DNA of 64,000 nt from Aralia elata (GCA_034770075.1 JAVJAP010000339.1:682001-746000); one strand, 5' to 3'. Positions 9,710 through 21,244 are shown, numbered from the stretch's first letter. The notes: generated by a model from the sequence alone, not told the origin. Translations and numbers: made by a program.

Positions 9710-11855
9710 TGTCGACGCCGGTAGGAATCGCTTAACGCGGGGGTTGTAACCCTTTCCAATTTTAGCCTTTTTATTAGATGATTTTTTGGAAAAGGGTCGG
9801 CATTAATGTCGACGGGGTTTTTAAAGATTGTTTTTATGATGAGCCAATTTAACCAGAGTCGCCAGTTGGTATATTTGAAATGGATGTACCAACTCATCCG
9901 AGTTTTCGTTTTTTATAAATCGCTGGCTCATATGTGACTCCGAATTAATTGGTCTGCGAATCGCGATTCATAGAGTTCGGGGGCTTGCTTAAGTGAGGGG
10001 AAGGTGTTAGGCACCCCTCGACTTCCGTGAAGCACGGTTACCGCAATCTTGATGCTCTCCTATCCTTTAATTCATGAAATGTGTGTGTGCGCGTGTGCGT
10101 GTGTGTGTGCCTATGTAAATGTTGTGATGAGTTTGCATAAAAGAATCATTTGGATTATTAGGGAAAATTGTGTTTTTTTTTTCTTTTGAAAATGCCTTAG
10201 GATGTTCCATCGGTTTAAACGAGAAAGCTTTGCGAGGAAAGGGTTGATTTTAATTGGCAAAACTATGAGATTTTCCTTAGGTGTCGTTTTGGCAAAACAA
10301 GAGTTTTAAACCTTCGTAAAAATAGGAATCGAAATCTATACATTGCCTTCATAAAATGATGGGCAACTTCTAGGATATCTTTCACCCTACGCACCAAGAT
10401 TTAATAAAACGGTGTTTTATTTTATAAAACCATTTTTTGTGACATTTGAAAACGACTTTCTTTAGCCTTCCCGTTTAATAGAAATCGACATTCATTAACA
10501 CCTCCAAATTTTTAGCTACGTGATGCTAACCTCCTAGTTTGCTTGATTTTAAGGAAAAAAACCTTCATTTTTTAATCTTTGAAATCCTTTTTCGTGTCAC
10601 AACAAAATCCAATCAAGCATAAACACGCGTCGGGGATATTCATGGGCATGTAAGCCATCAAAATAACCCCAAACGCCCACAATCACAAGTTTCACTATTT
10701 CGGGGCCTTAAACGCGATTATCGCCTTGGCGTCGTTTTAAGGCCCGACGATTACATATTTACAATAACGGATACATCCACCCGATTACATACATTCAAAA
10801 ATGTCCATCATCGGATTTGGACCACGGGGGGGTCGCATTCCTAGGCTCACATCCGAACTTATTGCACAACCACCAAATGGATATAACGAAAATAATCAAC
10901 AACGGGATGCCTAACACTCTAGGACATCTTACAATGACGATTGAAATACATTACGAATGATACATCACCACAATAGTTAAAATTTGCACCAAACGGATAT
11001 CATCGGGCTATTAGGGGGAATTTCATTCCGATGAGACCCTCACTAATAGTCCCTAAACCCATGGCATCACAATAATATGTAAGAAAAAAACTACATTTAA
11101 GGTAATTTGGATGACCAAAAGCTCAACAAAATAGCATAACAAAATGCTAAGAACAAAGGGTTTTTACCTTGCAATTAATCCCCACAATATGTATGAATTT
11201 GTGTATTGAGTAGAGTAGAAAATATGAGATATAATCTCCCAAAATAGGTACAATTTCTTACTATTTCTCACTCTTTTCTCTCTTAATTTTTGCTGTTTTC
11301 TTCCTATTTTTCTTCCTCTCCCCGAACTGCTGCTAGCTGCTGGGAATTCCTCTCCTCTTTCTTCCTGTATGCGAACTGGCCTAATATAGCACTGCCAAGG
11401 GCAGCCGCAGATCTATCTGCGGCTGGCCGCAGATAGATCTGCGGCTGGCCCTTGGTTCTCCCCCCAGCCGCGCTCGAGTCCCGTGCGCTTCGAGTCCCGT
11501 GCTGCCTCGAGTTCCGTTCTTGGCCGCGAATTGATCTGCGGCTAACTGTGCTGATTTTCTCATTTTCCGTGCCTCGTCTCGATTTTCGTGTCGTACCGTT
11601 GGTTTCCGCTGACGGGTTTGCGCTCGGCAGTTCGGAACCCGTCGGGAAACGTGCCACGTCATCCGGGCAAGCACAGTGATCAGTAACTGATTCTCGACAT
11701 TCGTTTGTTGTCGTGTCGGCTTCAATATCATCCCGTCGTGGTGGTTTTGAGGGTTCGTCTTTACGTCCACCCTTTATTCTCGTGTGCCGGGTCAATTGAC
11801 GATTTTGCCCTCCTGTCAGGGTTAGTATAGGAAATGCAAAAATCGGGTGTCTACA
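9710..11855 (-). mobile_element. 3' LTR of the Tat/Ogre-type element
   Basis: The LTR runs from TGTCGACG (9710) to TGTCTACA (11855), 2146 bp. On the minus strand it starts TGTAGACACC. It holds a GT/GC microsatellite (about 10080-10112) and a GC-rich zone (11400-11530). That zone has the inverted words CAGCCGCAGATC / GATCTGCGGCTG and is followed on the minus strand by a TATA-like GTGCTATATTAG (about 11381-11392). A 217-codon open frame crosses the GC-rich zone but is not protein-like. Differences from the other LTR are scattered small changes. Confidence 0.93.
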
Positions 11856-11868
11856 GCTGCCCCTCTTT
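11856..11868 (-). other. Polypurine tract of the Tat/Ogre-type element
   Basis: Read on the minus strand, AAAGAGGGGCAGC directly abuts the 3' LTR start TGTAGACACC. This is the position and form of the plus-strand primer in this lineage. Confidence 0.88.
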
Positions 11869-11965
11869 ATCATGTTTATGAAATGATAAATGGAATGAAC
11901 AGGATAAAGAATAGACACTCGATGCATGAATGACAGTGCACAAGAATGACAATACATATGTGATT

Positions 11966-13158
11966 TGCTTGGATCTCCGCCCTTCCCAGGGTTTTTGTTG
12001 TTGGTTTGGATCTTAGCCCTTCCCAGGGTTGTGGTTTGTTTGGATCTTAGCCCTTCCCAGGGTTGTGGTTTGTTTGGATGCCTTCCCAGGTTTGCTCACC
12101 ACTCTGTCGCGGTTTGCTTGGATCTCAGCCCTTCCCAGGGTTTGTTGTTTTTTGTCTTTTTTCTTTTTGTGGATATCAGCCCTTCCCAGGGTTGCTCACC
12201 ATCTTGTTGTGGTTCGCGTGGATCTCAGCCCTTCCCAGGGTTTGCTTACCACTCTGTCGCGGTTTGCTTGGATGCCTTCCCAGGTTTGCTCACCACTCTG
12301 TCGCGGTTTGCTTGGATCTCAGCCCTTCCCAGGGTTTGTTGTTTTTTGTCTTTTTTTCTTTTTGTGGATATCAGCCCTTCCCAGGGTTGCTCACCATCTT
12401 GTTGTGGTTCGCGTGGATCTCAGCCCTTCCCAGGGTTTGCTCACCACTCTGTCGCGGTTTGCTTGGATGCCTTCCCAGGTTTGCTCACCACTCTGTCGCG
12501 GTTTGCTTGGATCTCAGCCCTTCCCAGGGTTTGCTCACCACTCTGTCGCGGTTTGCTTGGATGCCTTCCCAGGTTTGCTCACCACTCTGTCGCGGTTTGC
12601 TTGGATCTCAGCCCTTCCCAGGGTTTGTTGTTTTTTGTCTTTTTTCTTTTTGTGGATATCAGCCCTTCCCAGGGTTGCTCACCATCTTGTTGTGGTTCGC
12701 GTGGATCTCAGCCCTTCCCAGGGTTTGCTCACCACTCTGTCGCGGTTTGGATGCCTTCCCAGGTTTGCTCACCACTCTGTCGCGGTTTGCTTGGATCTCA
12801 GCCCTTCCCAGGGTTTGTTGTTTTTTGTCTTTTTTTTCTTTTTATGGATCTCAGCCCTTCCCAGGGTTGCTCACCATCTTGTTGTGGTTCGCGTGGATCT
12901 CAGCCCTTCCCAGGGTTTGCTCACCACTCTGTCGCGGTTTGCTTGGATGCCTTCCCAGGTTTGCTCACCACTCTGTCGCGGTTTGCTTGGATCTCAGCCC
13001 TTCCCAGGGTTTGTTGTTTTTTGTCTTTTTTTTCTTTTTGTGGATATCAGCCCTTCCCAGGGTTGCTCACCATCTTGTTGTGGTTCGCGTGGATCTCAGC
13101 CCTTCCCAGGGTTTGCTCACCACTCTGTCGCGGTTTGCTTGGATGCCTTCCCAGGTTT
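11966..13158 (-). repeat. Minisatellite array in the 3' UTR of the Tat/Ogre-type element
   Basis: The array is built from a unit of about 50 bp: GCTCACCACTCTGTCGCGG, then TTTGCTTGGATCTCAGC, then CCTTCCCAGGGTTT. A shorter unit has GGATGCCTTCCCAGG. A spacer rich in TTTTTGTCTTTTT recurs near 12145, 12336, 12625, 12818 and 13015, giving a higher-order period of about 192-197 bp (289 once). All three forward frames stay open for 380-430 codons only because the unit lacks stops. 3'-UTR tandem repeats are a known trait of Ogre/Tat elements and a known source of satellite DNA. Confidence 0.93.
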
Positions 13159-14043
13159 CTGTCGGGTCTTGCCTTGATTCGTCGTGTTCGACGTCCGACT
13201 TATTCAGAATTTTGTATTTTATTTTCACATAACGAGTCATGTATGATGCATGCTTTTATTCATGGATAGAGAATGACCCCTGTACAGTCTTTTTGATACT
13301 ATTTTCCACAGGTGTCGTCGCCAGATGCCGTGGTATGCTTGGATCTCGATCCCCCCACAGGATTGGTCGGTGGCTTCTCCGCTGATTGGACGGTTTGTCG
13401 CCGGTGACAGAGATATGGCAGATGATCTTCCGGAACGTCGATGCTTCAGATCTATCCACCACTTTATCCATCCTGCTTCGATTATTTTCAAATTGGTAGA
13501 TCATTTTATTTCCTGCATGGACTGTGTCAGTTTCATCGGTTATCAAAAGAGAAACCATGTAACAAAATAACTTATTTATATAGACAGGTATTTAAATTTA
13601 GTCATTTTTCCTTTTTGTCGTATCGTTGCCTTTCATTGGACCCTCATTTTATCCAGCTAACCATGATTTTGATATTTCGCCTTCTTTCTCTTCTCAAGTC
13701 TTGATGGGGACTTGTCAGATATTGCCGCATATCCTGTCGATTTCATCGGCTGAGGTCTTAGATTCGGGCTAACTGCTTGGTTGGGTTAGGGCTAGGTTAT
13801 TTGAGATGAAACTGATCAGGTGGCTGGTTTCGGGAGAGTTTCGAGGGTGTCGGAAGGTTTTCTGGCTGTTGGGAATCGGTTTTGATAGAAGAAAGGGTTA
13901 TTTGTAAGGAATGGGACCGTGCCACAATGGCTGCCTACGTACCCCCACAAGTCGGGAGATCAGGTCCTACGTAGTTCGTTCTTTCAAAGAACGAGGAGAA
14001 AAATGATGAGGGATAATTGTTTTTTTTTTTTTTTTTTAAATTT

Positions 14044-14074
<31 letters not shown>
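13159..14074 (-). other. 3' untranslated region of the Tat/Ogre-type element
   Basis: No coding frame is convincing here. The stretch separates the integrase end from the minisatellite. It contains a long homopolymer on the plus strand (T runs 14020-14037 and about 14045-14076), i.e. poly-A on the coding strand directly after the pol frame. Confidence 0.6.
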
Positions 14075-14079
<5 letters not shown>

Positions 14080-14722
14080 CATAGAATCGCTTCACCGAGT
14101 CGGAATTAAGGGGTTGTGGAAACACCTCCCCATCCATCTCTTGCAATATAAGGGCTCCTCTAGACAGCACTTTCTTAATCACAAAAGGCCCCTCCCAGTT
14201 CGGGGCAAACTTCCCTTTGGCTTCGTCTTGACAAGGCATTACTCTCTTTAACACTAGGTCATTTTCTTTGAATTTTCGAGGTCTTATCTTCTTGTCGTAT
14301 GATCGGGAGATCCTTTGCTGATATAAATGACCGACCGTTTGCAACACAGCGGCCACCCTCCTTTCATCAATTAGGGCCAATTGGTCGTACCGACTTTGCA
14401 TCCAATCCTCCTCGTTTATCTGAGCATCAATCAAGATTCTGAGGGACGCCATCTCAACCTCAACTGGCAGAACTGCTTCCATTCCGTATACCAGAGCGTA
14501 CGGGGTTGCCCCTGTAGAAGTACGTACCGACGTTCTGTACGCCAGCAAGGTGAGAGGTAGCAGATCCGGCCATCCCCGATGATTAGCGGACATTTTCGCC
14601 ATGATCTTCTTGATATTCTTATTTGCAGCTTCCACTGCCCCATTCATCTTAGGACGGTAAATGACAGAATTGAGGTGTTTGATCTTAAACTGGTCGCATA
14701 ATCCCTTCATGAGGATATTGTT
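14075..14722 (-). pseudogene. Integrase C-terminal half of the Tat/Ogre-type element
   Basis: The frame includes FKIKHLNSVIYRPKMNGAVE, where the final Glu of the D,D-35-E triad lies in GAVEAANKNIKK, then LPLTLLAYRTSVRTSTGATP and YGMEAVLPVEVE. The tail ending LVLKRV..NWEGPFVIKKV is the integrase C-terminal domain of Gypsy elements. It joins the upstream pol frame by a one-base shift near 14725-14740, so the integrase as read is broken. The stop follows SVKRFYA. It would act in nuclear insertion of the element cDNA. Confidence 0.88.
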
Positions 14723-17273
14723 TCAAATTCTTGGCATTGTCGGAGACTAAAACCTCAGGTTGCCCGTATCGGCAGATGACATTATTCCTGATGAAACCGA
14801 CGATGATCTCCTGAGTTACTTTGGGGAAGGAAGCTGCTTCTACCCATTTAGTGAAGTAATCGATCATGACGAAGATGAATCGGTGGCCGTTGCTTGCTTT
14901 GGGCTCTATTGGTCCGATCACATCCATACCCCACATTGAGAATGGCCAAGGGGAGGTCATACAGTGCAGTTCATTGGGGGGCGCATGGATAACATTACCG
15001 TGCGCCTGGCATTGGTAACACCGTTTGACGTGATCATCACAGTCGGCTTTCAGCGTCAACCAGTAATGCCCCGTTCTCAAAATCTTCTTGGCCAGCATCG
15101 GCCCACTCATGTGTGGCCCACACACTCCACCATGTACTTCGTCCATAATCTTTTGGGCCTGTGTTTCATTTACACATCGTAGCAATCCCAGATTGGCATC
15201 CCTTTTGTACAGTGAATCTCCGCTCAGATAAAATTTCATTGCCATCTTTTGAATTCTCAACCTCTCCGCTCGGCTGGCTTGGTCGGGAATGGATCTATCC
15301 CTCAGATATTCCCTTATGTCGTGATACCAAGGCTGCTTTGGCAGAACCCCCTCGTCCGATAGTACCGCCACGTGCTCCTCGTATGCCGGGGCGTTCTGCA
15401 CTGCTATCTCCATCTGTGGAACGTCCCTGCTCTTGATTGTGTGGATTAGGGAAGCTAAAGTCGCCAATGCATCGGCGAAATCATTTCGTCCCCGGGGGAT
15501 ATGTCGGAAAGCGATATCTTCGAACTCTTGCATCAGTTGGATAACGCAACGGTGGTATGGAAGCAACCGGAGCTCTTTAGTGTTGTACATCCCGATCGCT
15601 TGTCTGATTACCAGCTCCGAATCCCCGAACACCGCTAACCTTTTCACTCCCATGTCACGGGCCAAACGGAGTCCCAAGATACACCCCTCGTATTCAGCGG
15701 TGTTGTTCGAGTTACTGAACTGCAATTTAGTGGCTACGGGGTATTGCTCTCCTGTGATAGAGACCAGGACTGCTCCGGCTCCTGCCCCCTCCGCATTCAT
15801 GGCACCATCAAAATACAATTTCCAGAACTGCCCCTCGTCATCCTCTCTCGCGCGCAAGATCCAGAATACGTCTTCGCCCGGCAAAGGAGTGTCTAAAGGC
15901 TCCATTCCCCCTGATGGCGCTTCTGCCAATTGATCTGCAATTCCCTGCCCCTTCATGGCTTTCTGAGTTACGTATACAATGTCGAACTGCTGTAAGATTA
16001 ACTGCCATCTTGAAAGTCGACAGTTCAGCATGGGCCGTTCAAAGATGTATTTCAGGGGATCCATCCTTGATATCAGGTACGTGGTGTGCCCATGGAGATA
16101 ATGTTGTAATCTCATTGCAGCCCAAGCCAAAGCACAACAGGTCCTTTCGATAGGGGTGTAATTCTGTTCACATCGGCTAAATCTCTTGCTGAGGTAATAA
16201 ATGGCCTGCTCTTTGCCTGATTCATTCTTCTGCCCCAGCATACAGCCCATCGCAATGTCATTGACTGATATATACATGAATAGAGGGGATCTCATCCTTC
16301 GGGGGGGTGGTACCAGTACGGGTGATTCCGTCAGCTGCTTCTTAATGATCTGAAAGGCTTCCTGGCATTGCTCATTCCATTCTTGGGAGACATCTTTTCT
16401 TAACAGCTTGAAAATTGGCTCGCACGTGGTTGTCAAATGGGAGATGAAGCGGCTGATGAAATTTATTCTTCCTAGGAATCCTCTTATTTCCTTTTCAGTG
16501 CGGGGTGCCGGCATATCCACAATGGCCTTAATCTTGGCCGGATCCAACTCGATGCCACGATCACTAACCAGGAATCCCAAGAGTTTGCCCGATTGCACTC
16601 CGAAAGCACACTTTGCCGGATTGAGCCTTAAATTATATTTTCTGAGCCGGTCAAATAGCTTTTGGAGATGGGTCACATGATCAGATTCTATCTTTGACTT
16701 CACGATAATGTCATCCACGTAGACCTCTATCTCCTTGTGCATCATATCGTGGAACAGGGCCATCATAGCTCTTTGATAAGTAGCCCCTGCATTTTTGAGA
16801 CCGAAAGCCAACCGTCTATAGCAGAAAGTGCCCCAAGGGGTGATGAAGGCTGTTTTCTCCCGGTCCTCCTCTGCCACCATTATCTGATGATACCCCGCAA
16901 AGCAATCAACGAAAGAGTACATCTCGTATTGGGCTGTGTTATCCACCAATATGTGTATAAAAGGTACTGGGAAATTATCCTTGAGACTGGCCTTGTTCAG
17001 ATCTCTATAGTCAACACATACCCTTACCTTTCCTCCAGGCTTAGCCACTGGGACCACATTGGACAACCATTCTGGGTAGGTGGACACCATGATGATTCCA
17101 GCCCTGAACTGTTTGATGATCTCCTCCTTTACCTTCAAGCTCCATTCCGGTTTTAGCTTTCTTAGTTTTTGCTTGACGGGCTTGAAACCTTCCTTGATGG
17201 GCAGCTGGTGTACCACAATGTCGGTGGATAATCCGATCATGTCCTCATGAGGACCAGGCGAACACATCCTCAT
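14723..17273 (-). pseudogene. Tat/Ogre pol: reverse transcriptase, two RNase H domains, integrase N-terminus
   Basis: The frame is long and mostly intact. Reverse transcriptase motifs are VCVDYRDLNKASLKDNFPVP near residue 90, WGTFCYRRLAFGLKNAGATY near 150, and the catalytic YVDDIIVKS near 185. A first RNase H follows around residues 320-440. A second, archaeal-type RNase H around residues 485-610 shows LYFDGAMNAEG, NNTAEYEGCILGL and FGDSELVIRQ; this extra domain marks the Tat lineage. The integrase zinc finger (H..H..C..C, ending CDDHVKRCYQCQ) lies near 715-755, with core Asp residues in WGMDVIGP (near 780) and VSDN (near 846). The frame is shifted at both ends: about 17260, after FAWSS, and about 14730, within the integrase. 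No protease is in this frame. Confidence 0.93.
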
Positions 17274-17563
17274 ACTGGCGTAGCAATTTGGTCATTTCTA
17301 CTTTCTGGTTAGGGGTCAGGTCTGTCCCGATCTTGAGCTCTTTGGGTTGGTCAGGGGTTCCGATATTTATGGTGATGGTTTGGTCTAAGTTGGGTTTGGG
17401 TTTATCCTCGACCCACCCTTTGATCTCGTCAGGCGCGTCGTCGTAATCTGTCTCGTCCTGCTCAATACCCATTAAATCGAAATCCAGCTCGATATCAAAA
17501 TCATAGTCATCATTCAAATTTGAGGGATCGCTTGTTAAGCAAGGAATACTCAAATTCGTACAC
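17250..17563 (-). pseudogene. Protease-to-RT linker, second exon of the Tat/Ogre ORF
   Basis: This short frame opens after the predicted intron. It is acidic (NDDYDFDIELDFDLMGIEQD) and contains the conserved linker before RT, ending LLRQYEDVFAWS. In related elements FAWS..EDM continues straight into RT. Here a one-base change around 17255-17265 puts RT in another frame. The spliced junction to the upstream exon is in frame. Confidence 0.75.
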
Positions 17564-17735
17564 CTGACATTGAAACAAAATACTGTCATATATATAATTC
17601 ATCTTTCCACAATGGTTGCTCTTAAAATAACATGACAAACTAACATAGTTATGCAAAATATAAAATAAAGAACCAAAACTGGTAGACATTCATCCCCCAC
17701 TCTCCGGGGTCTACCACCCCGACACCGTGCTTTAC
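17564..17735 (-). other. Predicted Ogre-type intron
   Basis: On the minus strand a donor AAGG|GTAAAG (GT at 17735-17734) and an acceptor TTTCAATGTCAG|GTG (AG at 17565-17564) frame a 172-bp AT-rich spacer. Removing it joins the codon GG+G and runs ..ISRQG into CTNLSIPC.. without a shift. Unspliced, the upstream frame stops at once (TAA at 17734-17732). An intron between protease and RT is known in Ogre elements. Confidence 0.72.
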
Positions 17736-18025
17736 CCTTGTCTGGATATTATTGGCTCCACCGTCCAGTTATCGGTGGTCAGATCAGTCGGGATGCGACA
17801 TATGACAGGCGGCTGCGCACCAGAGACCCCCTTGATGACTACCGCCACATCGTATCGGTCTTCCCTCATAGCATTGTTAGGGATAACTAACCCTGCCCAA
17901 TCGATGACAGGCACACTCTGTTGGGCCCCCGACGTTGTGTCCGTATCCTTCCCCTCTCCAATGTTCATTGATGGTCCAGAGATATAGCATTTGGTTTCGA
18001 ACTGCTGCATGATCTCCCGCAGGAA
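17736..18025 (-). pseudogene. Gag-protease C-terminal region of the Tat/Ogre-type element
   Basis: The frame reads FETKCYISGPSMNIGEG, then VPVIDWAGLVIPNNAM, then VVIKGVSGAQPPVIC and TTDNWTVEPI. This resembles the segment preceding the intron in Tat-type polyproteins. I do not see a clear DSGA/DTGA protease active site, so the protease itself is probably lost or lies in deleted sequence. It joins the gag N-terminal frame by a shift at about 18010-18025. Assignment is by recall of related polyproteins. Confidence 0.6.
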
Positions 18026-18314
18026 ACTCTTCCTCCTCTGGAATTGTGATTACTGTCTTGTTGAGGGCAGGAATGACCTTTGGGAGGATCGGCTCGTCCT
18101 TAAGCTGATGTTGGTTATTTTTAAATAGGATTGCATCATCCTTAGGAGGATTCTGGTCACCCCCTGGCGGTGGTACATTGTGCGGTCCCTGGTTTGACGG
18201 ATCCTGTCTGATTAAGAACTGCTCTTTTAGCATTGTGGCCATTTCCATCATCTGCTTCCTAAAGTCATCAAACTCTTCTCGAGATACAGAACTATGATTG
18301 GGGAGATCAGCCAT
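18010..18314 (-). pseudogene. Gag N-terminal remnant of the Tat/Ogre-type element
   Basis: It starts at the ATG at 18312-18314 with MADLPNHSSVSREEFDDFRK, a coiled start typical of this gag group, and runs about 100 residues to EEEFPAG. The whole capsid core (the WFxxL.. region) and zinc knuckle are missing. The frame drops directly into the protease-side region, so about a kilobase or more is deleted compared with full-length relatives. The element would need gag supplied by another copy. Confidence 0.72.
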
Positions 18315-19086
18315 TTCAGAGTTAGAGACCTGGGCTTTCTTAGACTGCGAACGGGTTTGAGGAGCAATCCTGCAGGCAAACGGTTCGAAGTTTCAGTCTT
18401 GGGCAATGAAAGGATGCGGATGCATGCTAAAGCTGTAAATTTTTTGTGTTTTGGGTTTTTTTAATCTTTCCCTGCAAAAGAGAAAGTTAGTAGTCTTTTA
18501 GTGCAATAACAAATGCTAAACATGACTTTATTATGTTTCCCCAGCTGTTTCCTGCAAAACATGGAGGTCAGTATTCTCTTTTGACAACAGGGGAGGTATA
18601 TATGAAATGGGATCATGACATTTTATACGCTTGAACGTAAAAAGGGCATGAAGAGACTTTTCCTGCGTTGGGTTTATCAGAGGCTGACCTACCCTAGGGT
18701 TACTCTCACGGGCTTTTCGGCATGAAGGTTCCCAAATCTTCGCAATCTACTCGTTTGAGCCCTTTCGATTGGAGCGGATTTGAGTGGTGCGTTTCCTGAG
18801 CCATCTCCGGGGAGCAGCCCCATCGAGTCCAGTAATAAGCAACCGACGGGTTCGCCTCAGGAGGAGGTACTCTCTCAACATACATTCACATTCATCGTCC
18901 TCACCGCATGCAAATGATTACTTTGAAGTAAAGAAAAACCCATTCAATCATTCATTCATTGGACAACAACACACATTTACACAACAATAAATAAAAGACG
19001 TCAAAATGTCATACGCACATACACAATTATAAATTTTAAAGGATAGGATAGCATCAAGATTCGAATGCGGCTTAAGCCCTCTAATG
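18315..19086 (-). other. 5' leader of the Tat/Ogre-type element
   Basis: This is a noncoding leader between PBS and gag. I see no supported gene. A leader of this size is ordinary in this lineage and should carry the packaging signal. Confidence 0.6.
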
Positions 19087-19104
19087 TCCCCAGCAGAGTC
19101 GCCA
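19087..19104 (-). other. Primer binding site, tRNA-Arg type
   Basis: Minus-strand TGGCGACTCTGCTGGGGA lies two bases inside the 5' LTR. It matches the tRNA-Arg-complementary PBS used by Ogre/Tat elements. Confidence 0.88.
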
Positions 19105-19106
19105 GC

Positions 19107-21244
19107 TGTCGACGCCGGGAGGAATCGCTTAACGCGGGGGTTGTAACCCTTTTCCGATTTTAGCCTTTTCATTTAGATGATTTTTTTGGAAAAGGTCGGC
19201 ATTAATGTCGACGGGGTTTTTAAAGATTGTTTTTATGATGAGCCAATTAACCAGAGTCGCCAGTTGGTATATTTGAAATGGATGTACCAACTCATCCGAG
19301 TTTTCGTTTTTTATAAATCGCTGGCTCATGTGTGACTCCGAATTAATTGGTCTGCGAATCGAGATTCATAGAGTTCGGGGGCTTGCTTAAGTGAGGGGAA
19401 GGTGTTAGGCACCCCTCGACTTCCGTGAAGCACGGTTACCGCAATCTTGATGCTCTCCTATCCTTTAATTCATGAAATGTGTGTGTGCGCGTGTGCGTGT
19501 GTGTGTGCCTATGTAAATGTTGTGATGAGTTTGCATAAAAGAATCATTTGGATTATTAGGGAAAATTGTGTTTTTTTTCTTTTGAAAATGCCTTAGGATG
19601 TCCATCGGTTTAAACGAGAAAGCTTTGCGAGAAAGGGTTGATTTTAATTGGCAAAACTATGAGATTTTCCTTAGGTGTCGTTTTGGCAAAACAAGAGTTT
19701 TAAACCTTCGTAAAAATAGGAATCGAAATCTATACATTGCCTTCATAAAATGATGGGCAACTTCTAGGATATCTTTCACCCTACGCACCAAGATTTAATA
19801 AAACGGTGTTTTATTTTATAAAACCATTTTTTGTGACATTTGAAAACGACTTTCTTTAGCCTTCCCGTTTAATAGAAATCGACATTCATTAACACCTCCA
19901 AATTTTTAGCTACGTGATGCTAACCTCCTAGTTTGCTTGATTTTAAGGAAAAAAACCTTCATTTTTTAATCTTTGAAATCCTTTTTCGTGTCACAAAATC
20001 CAATCAAGCATAAACACGCGTCGGGGATATTCATGGGCATGTAAGCCATCAAAATAACCCCAAACGCCCACAATCACAAGTTTCACTATTTCGGGGCCTT
20101 AAACGCGATTATCGCCTTGGCGTCGTTTTAAGGCCCGACGATTACATATTTACAATAACGGATACATCCACCCGATTACATACATTCAAAAATGTCCATC
20201 ATCGGATTTGGACCACGGTGGGGGGTCGCATTCCTAGGCTCACATCCGAACTTATTGCACAACCACCAAATGGATATAACGAAAATAATCAACAACGGGA
20301 TGCCTAACACTCTAGGACATCTTACAATGACGATTGAAATACATTACGAATGATACATCACCATAATAGTTAAAATTTGCACCAAACGGATATCATCGGG
20401 CTATTAGGGGGAATTTCATTCCGATGAGACCCTCACTAATAGTCCCTAACCCATGGCATCACAATAATATGTAAGAAAAAAACTACATTTAAGGTAATTT
20501 GGATGACCAAAAGCTCAACAAAATAGCATAACAAAATGCTAAGAACAAAGGGTTTTTACCTTGCAATTAATCCCCACAATATGTATGAATTTGTGTATTG
20601 AGTAGAGTAGAAAATATGAGATATAATCTCCCAAAATAGGTACAATTTCTTACTATTTCTCACTCTTTTCTCTCTTAATTTTTGCTGTTTTCTTCCTATT
20701 TTTCTTCCTCTCCCCGAACTGCTGCTGCTGCTGAATTCCTCTCCTCTTTCTTCCTGTATGCGAACTGGCCTAATATAGCACTGCCAAGGGCAGCCGCAGA
20801 TCTATCTGCGGCTGGCCGCAGATAGATCTGCGGCTGGCCCTTGGTTCTCCCCCCAGCCGCGCTCGAGTCCCGTGCGCTTCGAGTCCCGTGCTGCCTCGAG
20901 TTCCGTTCTTGGCCGCGAATTGATCTGCGGCTAACTGTGCTGATTTTCTCGTTTTCCGTGCCTCGTCTCGATTTTCGTGTCGTACCGTTGGTTTCCGCTG
21001 ACGGGTTTGCGCTCGGCAGTCCGGAACCCGTCGGGAAACGTGCCACGTCATCCGGGCAAGCACAGTGATCAGTAACTGATTCTCGACATTCGTTTGTTGT
21101 CGTGTCGGCTTCAATATCATCCCGTCGTGGTGGTTTTGAGGGTTCGTCTTTACGTCCACCCTTTATTCTCGTGTGCCGGGTCAATTGACGATTTTGCCCT
21201 CCTGTCAGGGTTAGTATAGGAAATGCAAAAATCGGGTGTCTACA
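19107..21244 (-). mobile_element. 5' LTR of the Tat/Ogre-type element
   Basis: 2138 bp, TGTCGACG to TGTCTACA. It is near-identical to the copy at 9710-11855, with scattered substitutions and small indels, for example at GCCGGGAGG versus GCCGGTAGG and in the poly-T runs. It is immediately followed by the duplicated CCTGG at 21245-21249. Confidence 0.93.

Larger units (their letters stand above)
9710..21244 (-). mobile_element. Complete Tat/Ogre-type Ty3/Gypsy retrotransposon with 5-bp TSD
   Basis: The element is bounded by two near-identical LTRs and by the duplication CCTGG at 9705-9709 and 21245-21249. All coding is on the minus strand: 5' LTR 19107-21244, PBS 19087-19104, gag remnant, protease-side region, an intron, pol with RT and two RNase H domains, integrase, a minisatellite, PPT 11856-11868, and 3' LTR 9710-11855. 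The tRNA-Arg-type PBS, the second RNase H, the intron between protease and RT, and tandem repeats in the 3' UTR are together diagnostic of the Tat/Ogre group. Gag is mostly deleted and pol has frameshifts, so it is not autonomous. The near-identical LTRs suggest recent insertion. It sits inside ORF-X. Confidence 0.95.

Noticed and set aside
11304..11957. 217-codon minus-strand frame in the LTR, with a copy at 20696-21289
   Set aside because: It lies in the GC-rich LTR zone and crosses the LTR end, has no domain, and is explained by composition.
11966..13158. Regular repeats that could suggest a CRISPR array
   Set aside because: The spacing units are themselves repeated, the setting is a plant retrotransposon 3' UTR, and there are no cas genes.
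11965..13269. Three overlapping forward open frames of 382-434 codons
   Set aside because: They are open in all three frames because the minisatellite unit has no stops; the predicted proteins are the same repeat in three readings and match no family.
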